From Prolixibacteraceae bacterium (GTDB taxonomy: Bacteria; Bacteroidota; Bacteroidia; Bacteroidales; Prolixibacteraceae): DNA of 64,000 nt. Under the pieces are notes generated by a model. The model did no database searches. It was not told the DNA's origin and was given only the letters and a program-made list of their open reading frames with translations. The stretch is from assembly GCA_019459485.1 (NCBI GenBank), contig JAIBEZ010000051.1:1-64000 (forward strand). The letters run 5' to 3'. Positions 45,211 through 53,200 of the stretch are shown here, piece after piece. Numbering within the stretch: position 1 is the stretch's first letter; each line of letters opens with the position of its first letter. Position numbers and translations under genes: made by a program.

Positions 45211-46212
45211 TTAGAACAACCTTTTAAAACCTATCAATGCTTTAACTTCTTTCAGGGTTGCCTGCGCTGATTCGCGGGCTTTTTCGGCGCCCATTCTGGC
45301 AACTTTGCCCAGGTAAACATCGTCTTTCAGAATTTCAAGTATCCTTTCGCGGATTGGAGATGTGAAGGTAACGATGTCTTCGGCCAGTTGATTTTTCAGG
45401 TCGCCGTACCGGATGCTGCAATCGTTGTAAGCAGCATCGAAATGAGCCACCACATCGGGTTGCGACATGATTTTAAGTAGCTTGAAAAGATTCTCAACCG
45501 GTTCGGCTTTTTTGCTGTTTGGTTCGGTTGGGCCCGCATCGGTTACCGCACGCATCACTTTCTTGCGTATTTCTTTCGGATCTTCGTACAGAAAAATGCC
45601 GTTCCCTTCCGATTTGCCCATTTTGCCACTTCCGTCAAGTCCCGGAATTTTGATCATATCGCCACCGTCGAAGGTGAATGGCTGCGGGATTGGGAACAAT
45701 TCGCAATTGTACATCCTGTTAAAACGACCGGCAAACTTGCGGGCCATTTCCAGATTTTGCTCCTGATCTTTTCCCACCGGCACATATTCGGCTTTGTGAA
45801 TGATAATGTCGGCAGCCATCAAAACCGGATAGGTAAGCAATCCGGCATTCACATTTTCAGGATTTGAACGGGCTTTATCTTTAAAAGAAGTGGTACGTTC
45901 CAATTCACCCAGATAGGCATTCATGTTCAGAAAAGTATAGAGTTCAACCACTTCAGTCACATCGCTCTGAATGAAAATGGTCGCTTTTTCAGGATCGATA
46001 CCGCAGGCCAGGTACTCGGCAAGTACTTGTTTCACGCCCGACTGAAGATCGCCCGGAGTGGGATGTGTTGTGAGCGAATGAATATCGGCAATAAAAAAGT
46101 AGCAGTTGTAATCTTCCTGCATTTTCAAAAAACTACGCACGGCGCCGAAATAATTACCGAGGTGCAAATTTCCGGTTGGCCTGATGCCACTGACAACGAT
46201 CTGTTTACTCAT
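45211..46212 (-). CDS. trpS: tryptophan-tRNA ligase
   Basis: Class I synthetase charging tRNA-Trp. HIGH appears as TGNLHLGNYFGAV (about residue 13 onward) and KMSKS as GKMGKSEGNGIFL, with the usual AIFIQSDVTEVVELY-type and DQEQNLEMAR elements between. 333 residues is standard. A well-formed promoter lies 27 bp upstream. Confidence 0.97.
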   Translation of the reverse strand: MSKQIVVSGIRPTGNLHLGNYFGAVRSFLKMQEDYNCYFFIADIHSLTTHPTPGDLQSGVKQVLAEYLACGIDPEKATIFIQSDVTEVVELYTFLNMNAYLGELERTTSFKDKARSNPENVNAGLLTYPVLMAADIIIHKAEYVPVGKDQEQNLEMARKFAGRFNRMYNCELFPIPQPFTFDGGDMIKIPGLDGSGKMGKSEGNGIFLYEDPKEIRKKVMRAVTDAGPTEPNSKKAEPVENLFKLLKIMSQPDVVAHFDAAYNDCSIRYGDLKNQLAEDIVTFTSPIRERILEILKDDVYLGKVARMGAEKARESAQATLKEVKALIGFKRLF

Positions 46213-46238
46213 GATTTTCTATCTATACAAATGGGCTG

Positions 46239-46268
46239 CAAAAATACACTAAGTATTTTCAATTCAAA
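46239..46268 (-). promoter_or_regulatory. candidate promoter of trpS
   Basis: On the minus strand TATTTTTG (46239-46246) is a good -7 box and TTTG (46265-46268) stands 18 nt further upstream as -33; close to the consensus spacing. The trpS ATG is 27 bp downstream of the -7 box. Confidence 0.6.
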
Positions 46269-46440
46269 AATACAGGAGATTATAATTCGGATTTACAATC
46301 GTTGATGTGTGCTTCTATGACTAAATGAAACGAACATGCCGCTGAAATGATTTCAAAGGTAGCGGCACAAAAAGAAAATTAAAATTGATGTTTAAAGAGA
46401 AAGCGTTCTGGCATGTGAGTTCCATCCGAACGCTTACTAA

Positions 46441-46605
46441 TCAACAAATTAATACCCATATTTTCGGATGAAAACCATTTTCAAGTTCGTTAGAAGTTGC
46501 GCCCTCAAATGTGATCAGATCATTAATGTCTTCGATTTTTCCGAAGAAAATCCCATCCTTCGGGCTAAAGTGCACCGATCCGATAAAGTCTTTGTATCTC
46601 AGCAC
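46441..46605 (-). pseudogene. HicB-family antitoxin remnant
   Basis: A 54-codon minus-strand frame from GTG at 46605 reads VLRYKDFIGSVHFSPKDG, then IFFGKIEDINDLITFEGATS, which is the N-terminal half of a HicB antitoxin (IGSVxxSxxDGxxFGKIxGIxDLxTFEG). An AAGGA ribosome site lies 7 bases before the start. After ELENGFHP the match is lost and the frame stops; a further stretch near 46385-46440 (VSVRMEL ... AFSLN) could be a scrap of the C-terminal ribbon-helix-helix region. No HicA toxin is recognisable upstream. Most likely a decayed toxin-antitoxin locus. Confidence 0.7.
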
Positions 46606-46704
46606 GTTTATCCTTAAACTATTCTAATCTGAAGTCACCCCGTGCGTAAAAAAAAAGAGTTTGAAATTGAATCAAGCTCATTTGTAATTATATATACTCC
46701 TGAT

Positions 46705-46893
46705 TTACACTTCCTTTTCCGTGGTACTTATTCCCAAAGCCGCATAAAGCAAACATACCCTGAAAACACCGGTTGCCAGCACAACAACTCCAATAAGTCC
46801 CCAGTAACTTTCAAATATGACACCTCCGATGGCAATTCCGATTCCTGCTACAATTCTAATTACCCGGTCAGTGGTTCCTACATTGCATTTCAT
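46705..46893 (-). CDS. DUF2892 (YgaP-like) inner-membrane protein
   Basis: A 62-residue protein with the family start MKCNVGTTDRVIRIVAGIGI and two membrane helices (about 12-28 and 31-52) ending CLLYAALGIST. DUF2892 domains occur alone or fused to rhodanese domains and are often found with sulfur or thiol chemistry, but no function is established. It lies 52 bp downstream of the C_GCAxxG_C_C gene on the same strand, which may be an operon. Confidence 0.88.
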   Translation of the reverse strand: MKCNVGTTDRVIRIVAGIGIAIGGVIFESYWGLIGVVVLATGVFRVCLLYAALGISTTEKEV

Positions 46894-46945
46894 AGTTTTT
46901 AAGTTTAAGGTTTTGAACTATGGAACGTAAAAAAAGGAAAGAAGT

Positions 46946-47374
46946 TCAGAAATTTACTTCAATAATGTTGGTTGCCGAAGCTACTAATTCGGGGCAAACC
47001 GAATCGAAGAGGTTTTTCTCATTTGCTTCGGCTGCACCTTCGGGAGTCGAAATGTCAACTCCAAGCAGTTTCTTGCACTTTAGGGAGCCATGTTTCGCAA
47101 TAAACAATTCATTGAATTTGCGTACATTCACTTTCGATTCTGCCTTTATCTCCGGAATTGTTTTCCCTTCGGACATAATTTTTAGCCCCAGTACCATATA
47201 AGCTCCGGTAACGGCTCCGCAGGTTTTACCCATTGTCATTCCTCCGCCGAAACCACTGGCAATTTTCAAGGCGGCCATTTCGTCCATGTTAAAGTCTCCG
47301 GAATAGCTCAAAAGCACAGATTGGGCGCAATTCAATGTTTTAAAATTTTCAATGGCGATTTGTGATTTTTTCAT
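46946..47374 (-). CDS. C_GCAxxG_C_C family protein
   Basis: A protein of about 142 residues from the Met at 47374 (MKKSQIAIENFKTLNCAQSV; Met codons at 47380 and 47407 are also in frame). Family cysteines are present: NCAQSVL, TCGAVTGAYMVLG preceded by GFGGGMTMG, LKCKKLLG and DSVCPELV. The family is probably a redox or metal-binding protein, known only by this cysteine pattern. It sits between the DUF2892 gene and the 21-bp tandem array, whose minus-strand frame runs toward it. Confidence 0.87.
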   Translation of the reverse strand: MKKSQIAIENFKTLNCAQSVLLSYSGDFNMDEMAALKIASGFGGGMTMGKTCGAVTGAYMVLGLKIMSEGKTIPEIKAESKVNVRKFNELFIAKHGSLKCKKLLGVDISTPEGAAEANEKNLFDSVCPELVASATNIIEVNF

Positions 47375-47624
47375 GTGCATGTCTATGTTTATCATTGTAA
47401 ATATCACCTGTCATGTTGCAAATATCACCTGTCGTATTGCAAATATTGCTTGTCATCCGATTAATATTGCTTGTCATCTGATTAATATCACCCGTCATCT
47501 TGCAATGCTCGCCCTTCATCTCATAAATATGACTGGTCATCCGGTTAATATTGCTCGTCATCTTGCAATGCTTGCCTGTCATCTTATAAATATTGGTTAC
47601 CATCTTACAAATACGACTTGTCAT
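47349..47624 (-). CDS. possible heptad-repeat small protein encoded by the 21-bp array
   Basis: A 91-residue minus-strand frame: eleven heptads MT[S/G]xIxx starting MTSRICKMVTNIYKMTG, then a basic tail ending HEKITNRH. Met and Ile fall at heptad spacing 4/3, as in a two-stranded coiled coil. The unit before the start contains a stop codon (MTDDI then TGA). It overlaps the longer start options of the C_GCAxxG_C_C gene. There is no good ribosome site and no recognised homologue, so expression is uncertain. Confidence 0.3.
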   Translation of the reverse strand: MTSRICKMVTNIYKMTGKHCKMTSNINRMTSHIYEMKGEHCKMTGDINQMTSNINRMTSNICNTTGDICNMTGDIYNDKHRHAHEKITNRH

Positions 47625-47648
47625 CTTTCAAATATCATCTGTCATATT
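47397..47648. repeat. tandem array of twelve 21-bp units, open on both strands
   Basis: Twelve direct units of exactly 21 bp (252 bp), each close to AATATCACCTGTCATCTTGCA read on the plus strand as seven codons. Copies are diverged but the length never changes, so both strands keep one reading frame: minus strand gives heptads of the form MTGDIxN (47349-47624 is an open frame of 91 codons), plus strand gives heptads like NITCHLI. The constant 21-bp length under divergence suggests coding selection or two-helical-turn phasing. Units are not separated by spacers, so it is not CRISPR. No matching named family was recognised. Confidence 0.9.
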
Positions 47649-47722
47649 ACTTTTTTGATCGCTCACCATTTCGTACATTTCAACTTTCTGACTTCCCCGA
47701 GTGATCAGAATTTGAAAATCAA

Positions 47723-47750
47723 AAAACCCGAAGCATTTGCCCCGGGTTTT
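47723..47750 (-). terminator. Rho-independent terminator of pgk
   Basis: AAAACCCG (47723-47730) pairs with CGGGTTTT (47743-47750) around a 12-nt loop; on the minus strand the T-rich side follows the pgk stop by about 20 bp. Confidence 0.75.
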
Positions 47751-47770
47751 CAGTATTTGAGATTATTTTT

Positions 47771-48964
47771 TTATTCGCCTCTTACTGCTGCAATTCCCGG
47801 AAGAACCTGTCCTTCGAGGTATTCGAGCAACGCACCGCCAGCGGTTGAGATGTACGAAACGCCATCGTCAAATCCAAATTGGTTAACGCAGGCAACAGAG
47901 TCTCCGCCGCCAACCAGTGAGAAAGCTCCTTTTGAAGTAGCTTTTACAATGGCTTCGCCCACTGCTTTTGAACCAACCGCAAACTTTTCAAATTCGAAAA
48001 CGCCAACCGGACCATTCCAAAGGATGGTTCCTGAATTTTCGATTACTTCCTTAAACATGGCAATACTGTTTGGACCTGCATCCAAACCCTGCCATCCTGC
48101 CGGAATTGCACTGGCTTCAACAATTTGAGTATTGGCTGTCGGGCTGAAATCGTCAGCAGCAACAACATCGGTAGCCATAAATATTTTCACCCCTTTTTCA
48201 GCTGCTTTTTTCTCAATGGCCAGGGCAGTATCAAGGTATTCCAATTCGCAAATTGAATTTCCTACTTCACCGCCATGAGCTTTCACGAAAGTATAAGTCA
48301 TACCGCCACCCAAAATCAGGTTGTCAACTTTGTCGAGCAGGTTTTCGATGATGGTAATTTTCGACGAAACTTTTGCTCCACCCATGATTGCGGTCAACGG
48401 ACGTTGCGGGTTTTTCAATACTTTGTCCAAACTGGCAATTTCGCTTTCGATCAGGTAACCAAACATTTTATCGTTCGGGAAAAATTTGGCAATAACAGCA
48501 GTAGATGCGTGTGCACGGTGAGCTGTTCCGAATGCATCGTTGATCCAACAGTCGCCATTGGCAGCCAATTGTTCAGCAAAAGCTTCGTCGCCTTTTTCTT
48601 CTTCCTTGTGAAAACGAAGATTTTCGAGCAACAGAACTTCGCCAGGTTTTAAAGCCTTTGCCATTGCCTGTACTTCTTCGCCAATACAATCCGGAGCCAT
48701 TTTTACTTCTTTACCAAGCAGTTCGGCTAAATGACCAACAAGGTGACACATTGAAAATTTGGCTTCAGGTCCGGCTTTCGGACGGCCAAAGTGCGACATG
48801 ATAATAGGAGAACCACCTTCAGCAATTACTTTGTTGATGGTTAATAGAGCCGCCCGAATACGGGTATCGTCAGTAATTACAAAATTTTCGTCGAGTGGCA
48901 CGTTGAAATCAACACGGATAAGTGCCTTTTTGCCAGCGAAATCATAGTTTTCAATAGTTTGCAT
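47771..48964 (-). CDS. pgk: phosphoglycerate kinase
   Basis: Glycolytic enzyme transferring phosphate from 1,3-bisphosphoglycerate to ADP. The N-terminal signature [67 protein letters not shown] and the C-terminal nucleotide loop [15 protein letters not shown] are all present. 397 residues is standard. A -7-like TATATTTG box for the minus strand lies at 48998-49005. Confidence 0.97.
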   Translation of the reverse strand: MQTIENYDFAGKKALIRVDFNVPLDENFVITDDTRIRAALLTINKVIAEGGSPIIMSHFGRPKAGPEAKFSMCHLVGHLAELLGKEVKMAPDCIGEEVQAMAKALKPGEVLLLENLRFHKEEEKGDEAFAEQLAANGDCWINDAFGTAHRAHASTAVIAKFFPNDKMFGYLIESEIASLDKVLKNPQRPLTAIMGGAKVSSKITIIENLLDKVDNLILGGGMTYTFVKAHGGEVGNSICELEYLDTALAIEKKAAEKGVKIFMATDVVAADDFSPTANTQIVEASAIPAGWQGLDAGPNSIAMFKEVIENSGTILWNGPVGVFEFEKFAVGSKAVGEAIVKATSKGAFSLVGGGDSVACVNQFGFDDGVSYISTAGGALLEYLEGQVLPGIAAVRGE

Positions 48965-48997
48965 ATTTGTTTTTTTTAGCGTTACAAAAATTCAGTT

Positions 48998-49005
48998 CAA
49001 ATATA
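48998..49005 (-). promoter_or_regulatory. candidate -7 promoter element of pgk
   Basis: TATATTTG on the minus strand, 33 bp before the pgk ATG; no clear -33 element. Confidence 0.45.
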
Positions 49006-49135
49006 AAGAATATATCAGTGTGTTTGGGTTTCGGTTAGTTTTGCTTTCCTGAATTTAATGTTTGGGTAAAATGTCAGTCGAGACTGGTTTTCGCGGCAGG
49101 AATTGTTATTTTTGGAACTCCACAATTTTACCTGT

Positions 49136-50260
49136 ATGTTTTTTAAAGAAGTTATCGGACAAACTGCCACCAAAGAACGGCTGATCCAGTCGGTTCAGGG
49201 AGAAAGAGTAAGCCATGCCCAGCTTTTTGCCGGGCCTGAAGGGACTGGAAAACTGGCTCTTGCAATTGCCTATGCACAATATGTTGCATGTACCAACCGT
49301 CAGGCAAACGACTCATGCGGCGAATGTCCTTCGTGCAAAAAATACCGGAAATTGATTCATCCCGATATTCATTTTGTGTTTCCGGTGATAAAAACCAAAA
49401 AATTCGATAAACCTGTTTCCGACAATTTTCTGGAAGACTGGAAAATGATGATCGGCAAGAATCCATATTTCAATGTTGACCAATGGTTCGAACAGATTGG
49501 CGTTGAAAATGCACAGGGTTTGATTTATGCGCACCAGAGCGAAGAAATTATCAGGAAACTAAACCTGAAGTCGTACGAATCGGAATACAAGGTGATGATT
49601 ATCTGGTTGCCCGAAAGAATGCACGTTGCCTGTGCCAATAAGCTGCTGAAGATGATTGAGGAACCGCCGGTTAAAACCTTGTTCATCCTGATCACTGAAA
49701 ATGAGGAAGACATCATCAGCACCATCCGGTCGAGATGCCAGTTGATTACAATTCCTCCTATTGATCCGGTTTCGCTTGCAAAGGCGATTGAGGCACTGCC
49801 GGAAGCCGAGGGTGTTGATGTAAGGAACATTGTACACCTTGCCCGCGGCAATTATGGCAAAGCGCTGGAATTGCTTCAGCCCGATGAACAAACGCTTTTT
49901 AACCTCGAACGGTTTAAGGAACTGATGAGGACTTCCTACGGGAGGAAATTCACAGACCTTTTTAAATGGGTTGATCAGGTTGCAAGTATTGGCCGCGAAA
50001 AACAGAAAAACCTCCTGAACTATTTCCTGATGATTTTGCGTGAGAATTTCATTTATAACCTGAAGAACAAAGACCTTACTTTCATGAACGGGCAGGAAGA
50101 AGAATTCTCGAAACGGTTTTCGCCTTTCATCAACGAGCGAAACATCATTGAACTTACTGAAGTTTTCGAAACAGCTTTTAACCATATCGGGATGAACGGA
50201 AGTCCCAGGATTATTTTCACCGATGTGGCATTTAAAATTACCAAACTGATCAGGAAATAG
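49136..50260 (+). CDS. holB: DNA polymerase III subunit delta prime
   Basis: Clamp-loader subunit of the replicative polymerase. From the ATG at 49136 (MFFKEVIGQTATKERLIQSV) it has 374 residues. It has the P-loop region LFAGPEGTGKLALAIAYAQY, the zinc-site cysteines SCGECPSCKKY, then VMIIWLPERMHVACANKLLKMIEEPP, corresponding to the delta-prime/gamma core, and STIRSRCQLITIPP (sensor 1 with the SRC motif). It heads the holB-ricT-gldH-trmB series, an order familiar from Bacteroidota. Confidence 0.9.
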   Translation: MFFKEVIGQTATKERLIQSVQGERVSHAQLFAGPEGTGKLALAIAYAQYVACTNRQANDSCGECPSCKKYRKLIHPDIHFVFPVIKTKKFDKPVSDNFLEDWKMMIGKNPYFNVDQWFEQIGVENAQGLIYAHQSEEIIRKLNLKSYESEYKVMIIWLPERMHVACANKLLKMIEEPPVKTLFILITENEEDIISTIRSRCQLITIPPIDPVSLAKAIEALPEAEGVDVRNIVHLARGNYGKALELLQPDEQTLFNLERFKELMRTSYGRKFTDLFKWVDQVASIGREKQKNLLNYFLMILRENFIYNLKNKDLTFMNGQEEEFSKRFSPFINERNIIELTEVFETAFNHIGMNGSPRIIFTDVAFKITKLIRK

Positions 50261-50388
50261 TGGTCTGTTGTCATCCGCAATGATCAGATTGGAAAGCATA
50301 TTCAGGAGAAAAAAGACAGCCGGTTTGTCGGCTTTTATAACTATTTTTGCATCAGGAATTAATATTTTGAATAGCAATATTTAAGACT

Positions 50389-51516
50389 ATGGATGATCTG
50401 AATTTGGTTGATCGCGGTTGTTGCAATGGCCATGGAGGCACCTGCTCAAAGCTCAATGTTTATGATTGGCTTAACGATGTCATCAATAATTCCAATTCCA
50501 CAGATTTAGTGGAAGTCAGGTTCAAGAATACACGAAAAGATTATTTCAGGAATGTAAATAACCTGCAATTGGCACAAGGCGATATTATTGCCGTTGAAGC
50601 CAGTCCGGGACACGATATTGGAATTGTAACCCTTACCGGCGATTTGGTTCTGGAACAAATAAAAAAACACAAAGTCACAACTGTTAATGGTGATTTGCGC
50701 AAAATTTACCGGAAAGCCAAACCCGCCGACATCGATAAATGGAAGGAAGCCATTGCTCTCGAACATCAAACAATGTTACGGTCGCGCCAGATTGCAAACG
50801 AACTGAGGCTCGACATGAAGATTGGCGATGTGGAATATCAGGGCGACCGCACGAAAGCAATTTTTTATTATCTGGCCGACGACCGGGTCGATTTTCGTCA
50901 GCTCATCAAAGTTCTGGCCGACACGTTTAAAATACGGGTCGAAATGAAACAGATCGGAGCTCGCCAGGAAGCCGGACGTATCGGGGGAATTGGCCCCTGC
51001 GGACGAGAAACATGCTGTGCCTCGTGGATCAGCAATTTCGTATCGGTAACCACCAATTCTGCCCGTTATCAGGATATTTCGCTGAACCCGCAAAAACTGG
51101 CCGGTCTGTGCGGAAAACTCAAATGTTGTCTCAATTATGAAGTTGATACCTATCTGGATGCACAGAAGGACTTTCCGTCAACCAATATTCAGCTCGAAAC
51201 TGAAAATGGAACATTCCGGTTTCAGAAATCTGATATTTTAAAACGCGTTTTCTGGTACACAAAATTAGGCGAACAGGGCGGAGTCTTTTTTCCAGTTTCG
51301 GTTGACCGTGTAAAAGAAATCATTCGCCTGAATAAGCAAGGCATCAAAGTTCCACGATTGGCCGATGATTTTGAATCGAAGCCAATTATCGAGAAAATTA
51401 ACTTTGAAGCTGGTTCCACGCACGATACAATCACCCGTTTCGACGATCCGAAACGTACAAAGATTAAAAAACACAGTGGTGGAGGCCACCGTAGAAATTT
51501 CAAACCAAAAGCATGA
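50389..51516 (+). CDS. ricT: PSP1-domain protein RicT/YaaT
   Basis: A 375-residue PSP1 protein. The N-terminus has cysteines CCNGHGGTCSKL, the PSP1 core reads VEVRFKNTRKDYFRN to KAIFYYLADDRVDFRQLIKVL, then cysteine motifs GPCGRETCCASW and LCGKLKCCLNYE that bind iron-sulfur clusters in the Bacillus Ric complex (RicA-RicF-RicT), which stimulates RNA processing. RicA and RicF are not known from Bacteroidota, so the role may differ here. The tail is basic (RTKIKKHSGGGHRRNFKPKA). Its stop overlaps the gldH start (ATGA). Confidence 0.88.
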   Translation: MDDLNLVDRGCCNGHGGTCSKLNVYDWLNDVINNSNSTDLVEVRFKNTRKDYFRNVNNLQLAQGDIIAVEASPGHDIGIVTLTGDLVLEQIKKHKVTTVNGDLRKIYRKAKPADIDKWKEAIALEHQTMLRSRQIANELRLDMKIGDVEYQGDRTKAIFYYLADDRVDFRQLIKVLADTFKIRVEMKQIGARQEAGRIGGIGPCGRETCCASWISNFVSVTTNSARYQDISLNPQKLAGLCGKLKCCLNYEVDTYLDAQKDFPSTNIQLETENGTFRFQKSDILKRVFWYTKLGEQGGVFFPVSVDRVKEIIRLNKQGIKVPRLADDFESKPIIEKINFEAGSTHDTITRFDDPKRTKIKKHSGGGHRRNFKPKA

Positions 51517-51983
51517 AACAAACATTTATTATTCTATTTAGTATTTTCCTGATTTTAGGAATTATTTCATGCGACAGGAAACGGGTATTTGAATCCTACC
51601 AAACGTTGGACGAAAAGGGATGGAACAAAGATTCGGTGGTAGTATTCAATGTGGAGCTAACCGATACCATTCGGAATCACAATTGGTATATAAACATACG
51701 GAACAAGGGAACCTATCAGTACGCCAATCTCTGGCTGTTTCTTTCAGTTGGCTCACCCGATGGAACAACACACACCGATACGGTCGAATTTTCTCTGGCC
51801 GAAGCTTCAGGTCGCTGGAAGGGAAGTGGTTTAGGCGATTTGCACGACAATCAGATTCTTTACAAAAGCAGCGTTTACTTTCCGCGCAAGGGAGAATATA
51901 CTTTCCGGATAAAACAGGGAATGCGAGACAACGTGCTGGAAGGAATCCGCGACATAGGCATCCGTATTGAAAAAACGTATTGA
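51513..51983 (+). CDS. gldH: gliding-motility-type lipoprotein GldH
   Basis: A 156-residue lipoprotein (MKQTFIILFSIFLILGIISC, Cys20). The body matches GldH: RVFESYQTLDEKGWNKDSVV, IRNKGTYQYANLWLFLS, GSGLGDLHDNQILYKSSVYF and IRDIGIRIEK. GldH is needed for gliding in Flavobacterium johnsoniae, but is kept in non-gliding Bacteroidota, where its role is unclear; no other gld genes are here. It overlaps ricT by 4 bp. Confidence 0.9.
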   Translation: MKQTFIILFSIFLILGIISCDRKRVFESYQTLDEKGWNKDSVVVFNVELTDTIRNHNWYINIRNKGTYQYANLWLFLSVGSPDGTTHTDTVEFSLAEASGRWKGSGLGDLHDNQILYKSSVYFPRKGEYTFRIKQGMRDNVLEGIRDIGIRIEKTY

Positions 51984-51993
51984 TTCAGAAACC

Positions 51994-52734
51994 GTGGGAA
52001 AGAATAAATTAAAGAAGTTTGCCGATTTGGCAACTTATGAAAATGTGGTTCAGGTATCTTTCAAAGAATTACAAACCGAAGGGTTTCAGTATAAAGGAGA
52101 ATGGAGCAAAGCCTTTTTTGGGAACAGCAATCCGGTAATTCTTGAACTGGGCTGCGGTAAGGGTGAATACACAGTAAAACTGGCCAGCCATTATCCTGAA
52201 TTTAATTTCATCGGCATCGATATCAAAGGCGCCAGAATGTGGAAGGGCGCTACTCACGCCAAAGAATTGGGCTTGAATAATGTTGGTTTTCTGCGGACCA
52301 ACATAGAAAATATTAGCTTGTTTTTTGGTGACGGCGAAGTGGCTGAAATTTGGCTCACTTTTCCTGATCCGCAAATGAAAAAAACACGCAAACGATTAAC
52401 TGCGACTAATTTCATAGAAAGTTACCGTCAGGTCATGGTTCCAAATGGGATTATCCACCTGAAATCGGACAGTAATTTTATGTACCGATATACCGAAGCA
52501 ATGGTTGCCGAAAATAAGTTCGAAGTAATCCGTCAAACCGACAACCTGTACAATTCTGAAATATTGGATGAAGTACTGTCGATTAAGACTTTCTACGAAA
52601 AACAGTGGCTCGATCGCGGATTGAGCATCAAATACCTTTCGTTCAGGCTCAATCATCGTGAACCGTTGCGCGAACCGGATGTTGAAATTGAAAAAGATCC
52701 GTACCGGAGTTTTGGGCGAAACGCGAAGGAATAA
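51994..52734 (+). CDS. trmB: tRNA (guanine-N7-)-methyltransferase
   Basis: Makes m7G46 in tRNA with SAM. The GTG at 51994 gives MGKNKLKKFADLATYENVVQ, the usual Bacteroidota N-terminus (an earlier TTG would overlap gldH). SAM motif I is VILELGCGKGEYTVKLA, followed by FIGIDIKGARMWKGA, EIWLTFPDPQMKKTRKRL, and the C-terminal NHREPLREPDV. 246 residues. A repetitive stretch (TTTCAAGTTTCAGG) follows the stop codon. Confidence 0.93.
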   Translation: MGKNKLKKFADLATYENVVQVSFKELQTEGFQYKGEWSKAFFGNSNPVILELGCGKGEYTVKLASHYPEFNFIGIDIKGARMWKGATHAKELGLNNVGFLRTNIENISLFFGDGEVAEIWLTFPDPQMKKTRKRLTATNFIESYRQVMVPNGIIHLKSDSNFMYRYTEAMVAENKFEVIRQTDNLYNSEILDEVLSIKTFYEKQWLDRGLSIKYLSFRLNHREPLREPDVEIEKDPYRSFGRNAKE

Positions 52735-52738
52735 AAGA

Positions 52739-52770
52739 GTTTCAAGTTTCAGGTTTCAAGTTCCAGGTTG
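52739..52770. repeat. TTTCAAGTTTCAGG-type simple intergenic repeat
   Basis: Near-duplicate units GTTTCAAGTTTCAG and GTTTCAAGTTCCAG in tandem directly after trmB. This type of low-complexity sequence is frequent between genes in Bacteroidota; no function is visible. Confidence 0.6.
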
Positions 52771-52832
52771 TGCCATGTGGAACCCGAAACGCTTTATGGG
52801 CACCCAACTTTGAACTTTAAACTTAATCATCC

Positions 52833-53165
52833 ATGAGCGATTTTTACGACAAAGTATATGAGGTCGTTCGGTTAATTCCACCCGGAAAAGTAACCAGTTA
52901 TGGAGCTATTGCAGCATTTCTGGGAACTGCACAATCGTCGCGGATGGTTGGCTGGGCCATGAACAATGCACACGTTCAGGAGAAATATGTACCTGCACAC
53001 CGCGTCGTTAACCGAAACGGATTACTCACCGGCAAACATCATTTTGGCACTCCAACTGCCATGCAGGAATTTCTGGAAGCAGAAGGAATCCGGGTGGTGG
53101 ATCATCAGATCATGGATTTTAAAAAGCACTTCTGGAACCCGCTGACTGAACTTGCAATGGACTAA
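52833..53165 (+). CDS. alkyltransferase-like protein (MGMT fold, no catalytic cysteine)
   Basis: A 110-residue protein with the O6-alkylguanine DNA alkyltransferase C-terminal domain only: YEVVRLIPPGKVTSYGAIA, SSRMVGWAMNN, then VPAHRVVNRNG where active enzymes have PCHR. The methyl-accepting cysteine is Ala55, so it cannot repair in one step. Such ATL proteins bind O6-alkylguanine and pass lesions to nucleotide excision repair. mrp follows 35 bp downstream. Confidence 0.9.
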   Translation: MSDFYDKVYEVVRLIPPGKVTSYGAIAAFLGTAQSSRMVGWAMNNAHVQEKYVPAHRVVNRNGLLTGKHHFGTPTAMQEFLEAEGIRVVDHQIMDFKKHFWNPLTELAMD

Positions 53166-53200
53166 TTTGTTATTGAAAACAATTGTTTAAACAGAAAATA

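Noticed and set aside
46337-46367. TGCCGCT / AGCGGCA hairpin upstream of trpS
   Set aside because: Good 7-bp stem but a 17-nt loop and no U run; could be chance, and it lies upstream of the trpS promoter, so its role is unclear.
47397-47648. Possible CRISPR array
   Set aside because: Units are contiguous 21-bp tandem copies with no unique spacers and no cas genes nearby.
47352-48128. Plus-strand 258-codon frame through the 21-bp array into pgk
   Set aside because: The second half is antisense to pgk and the first is the plus-strand reading of the array; there is no family match, so it is most likely an accident of the array's period.
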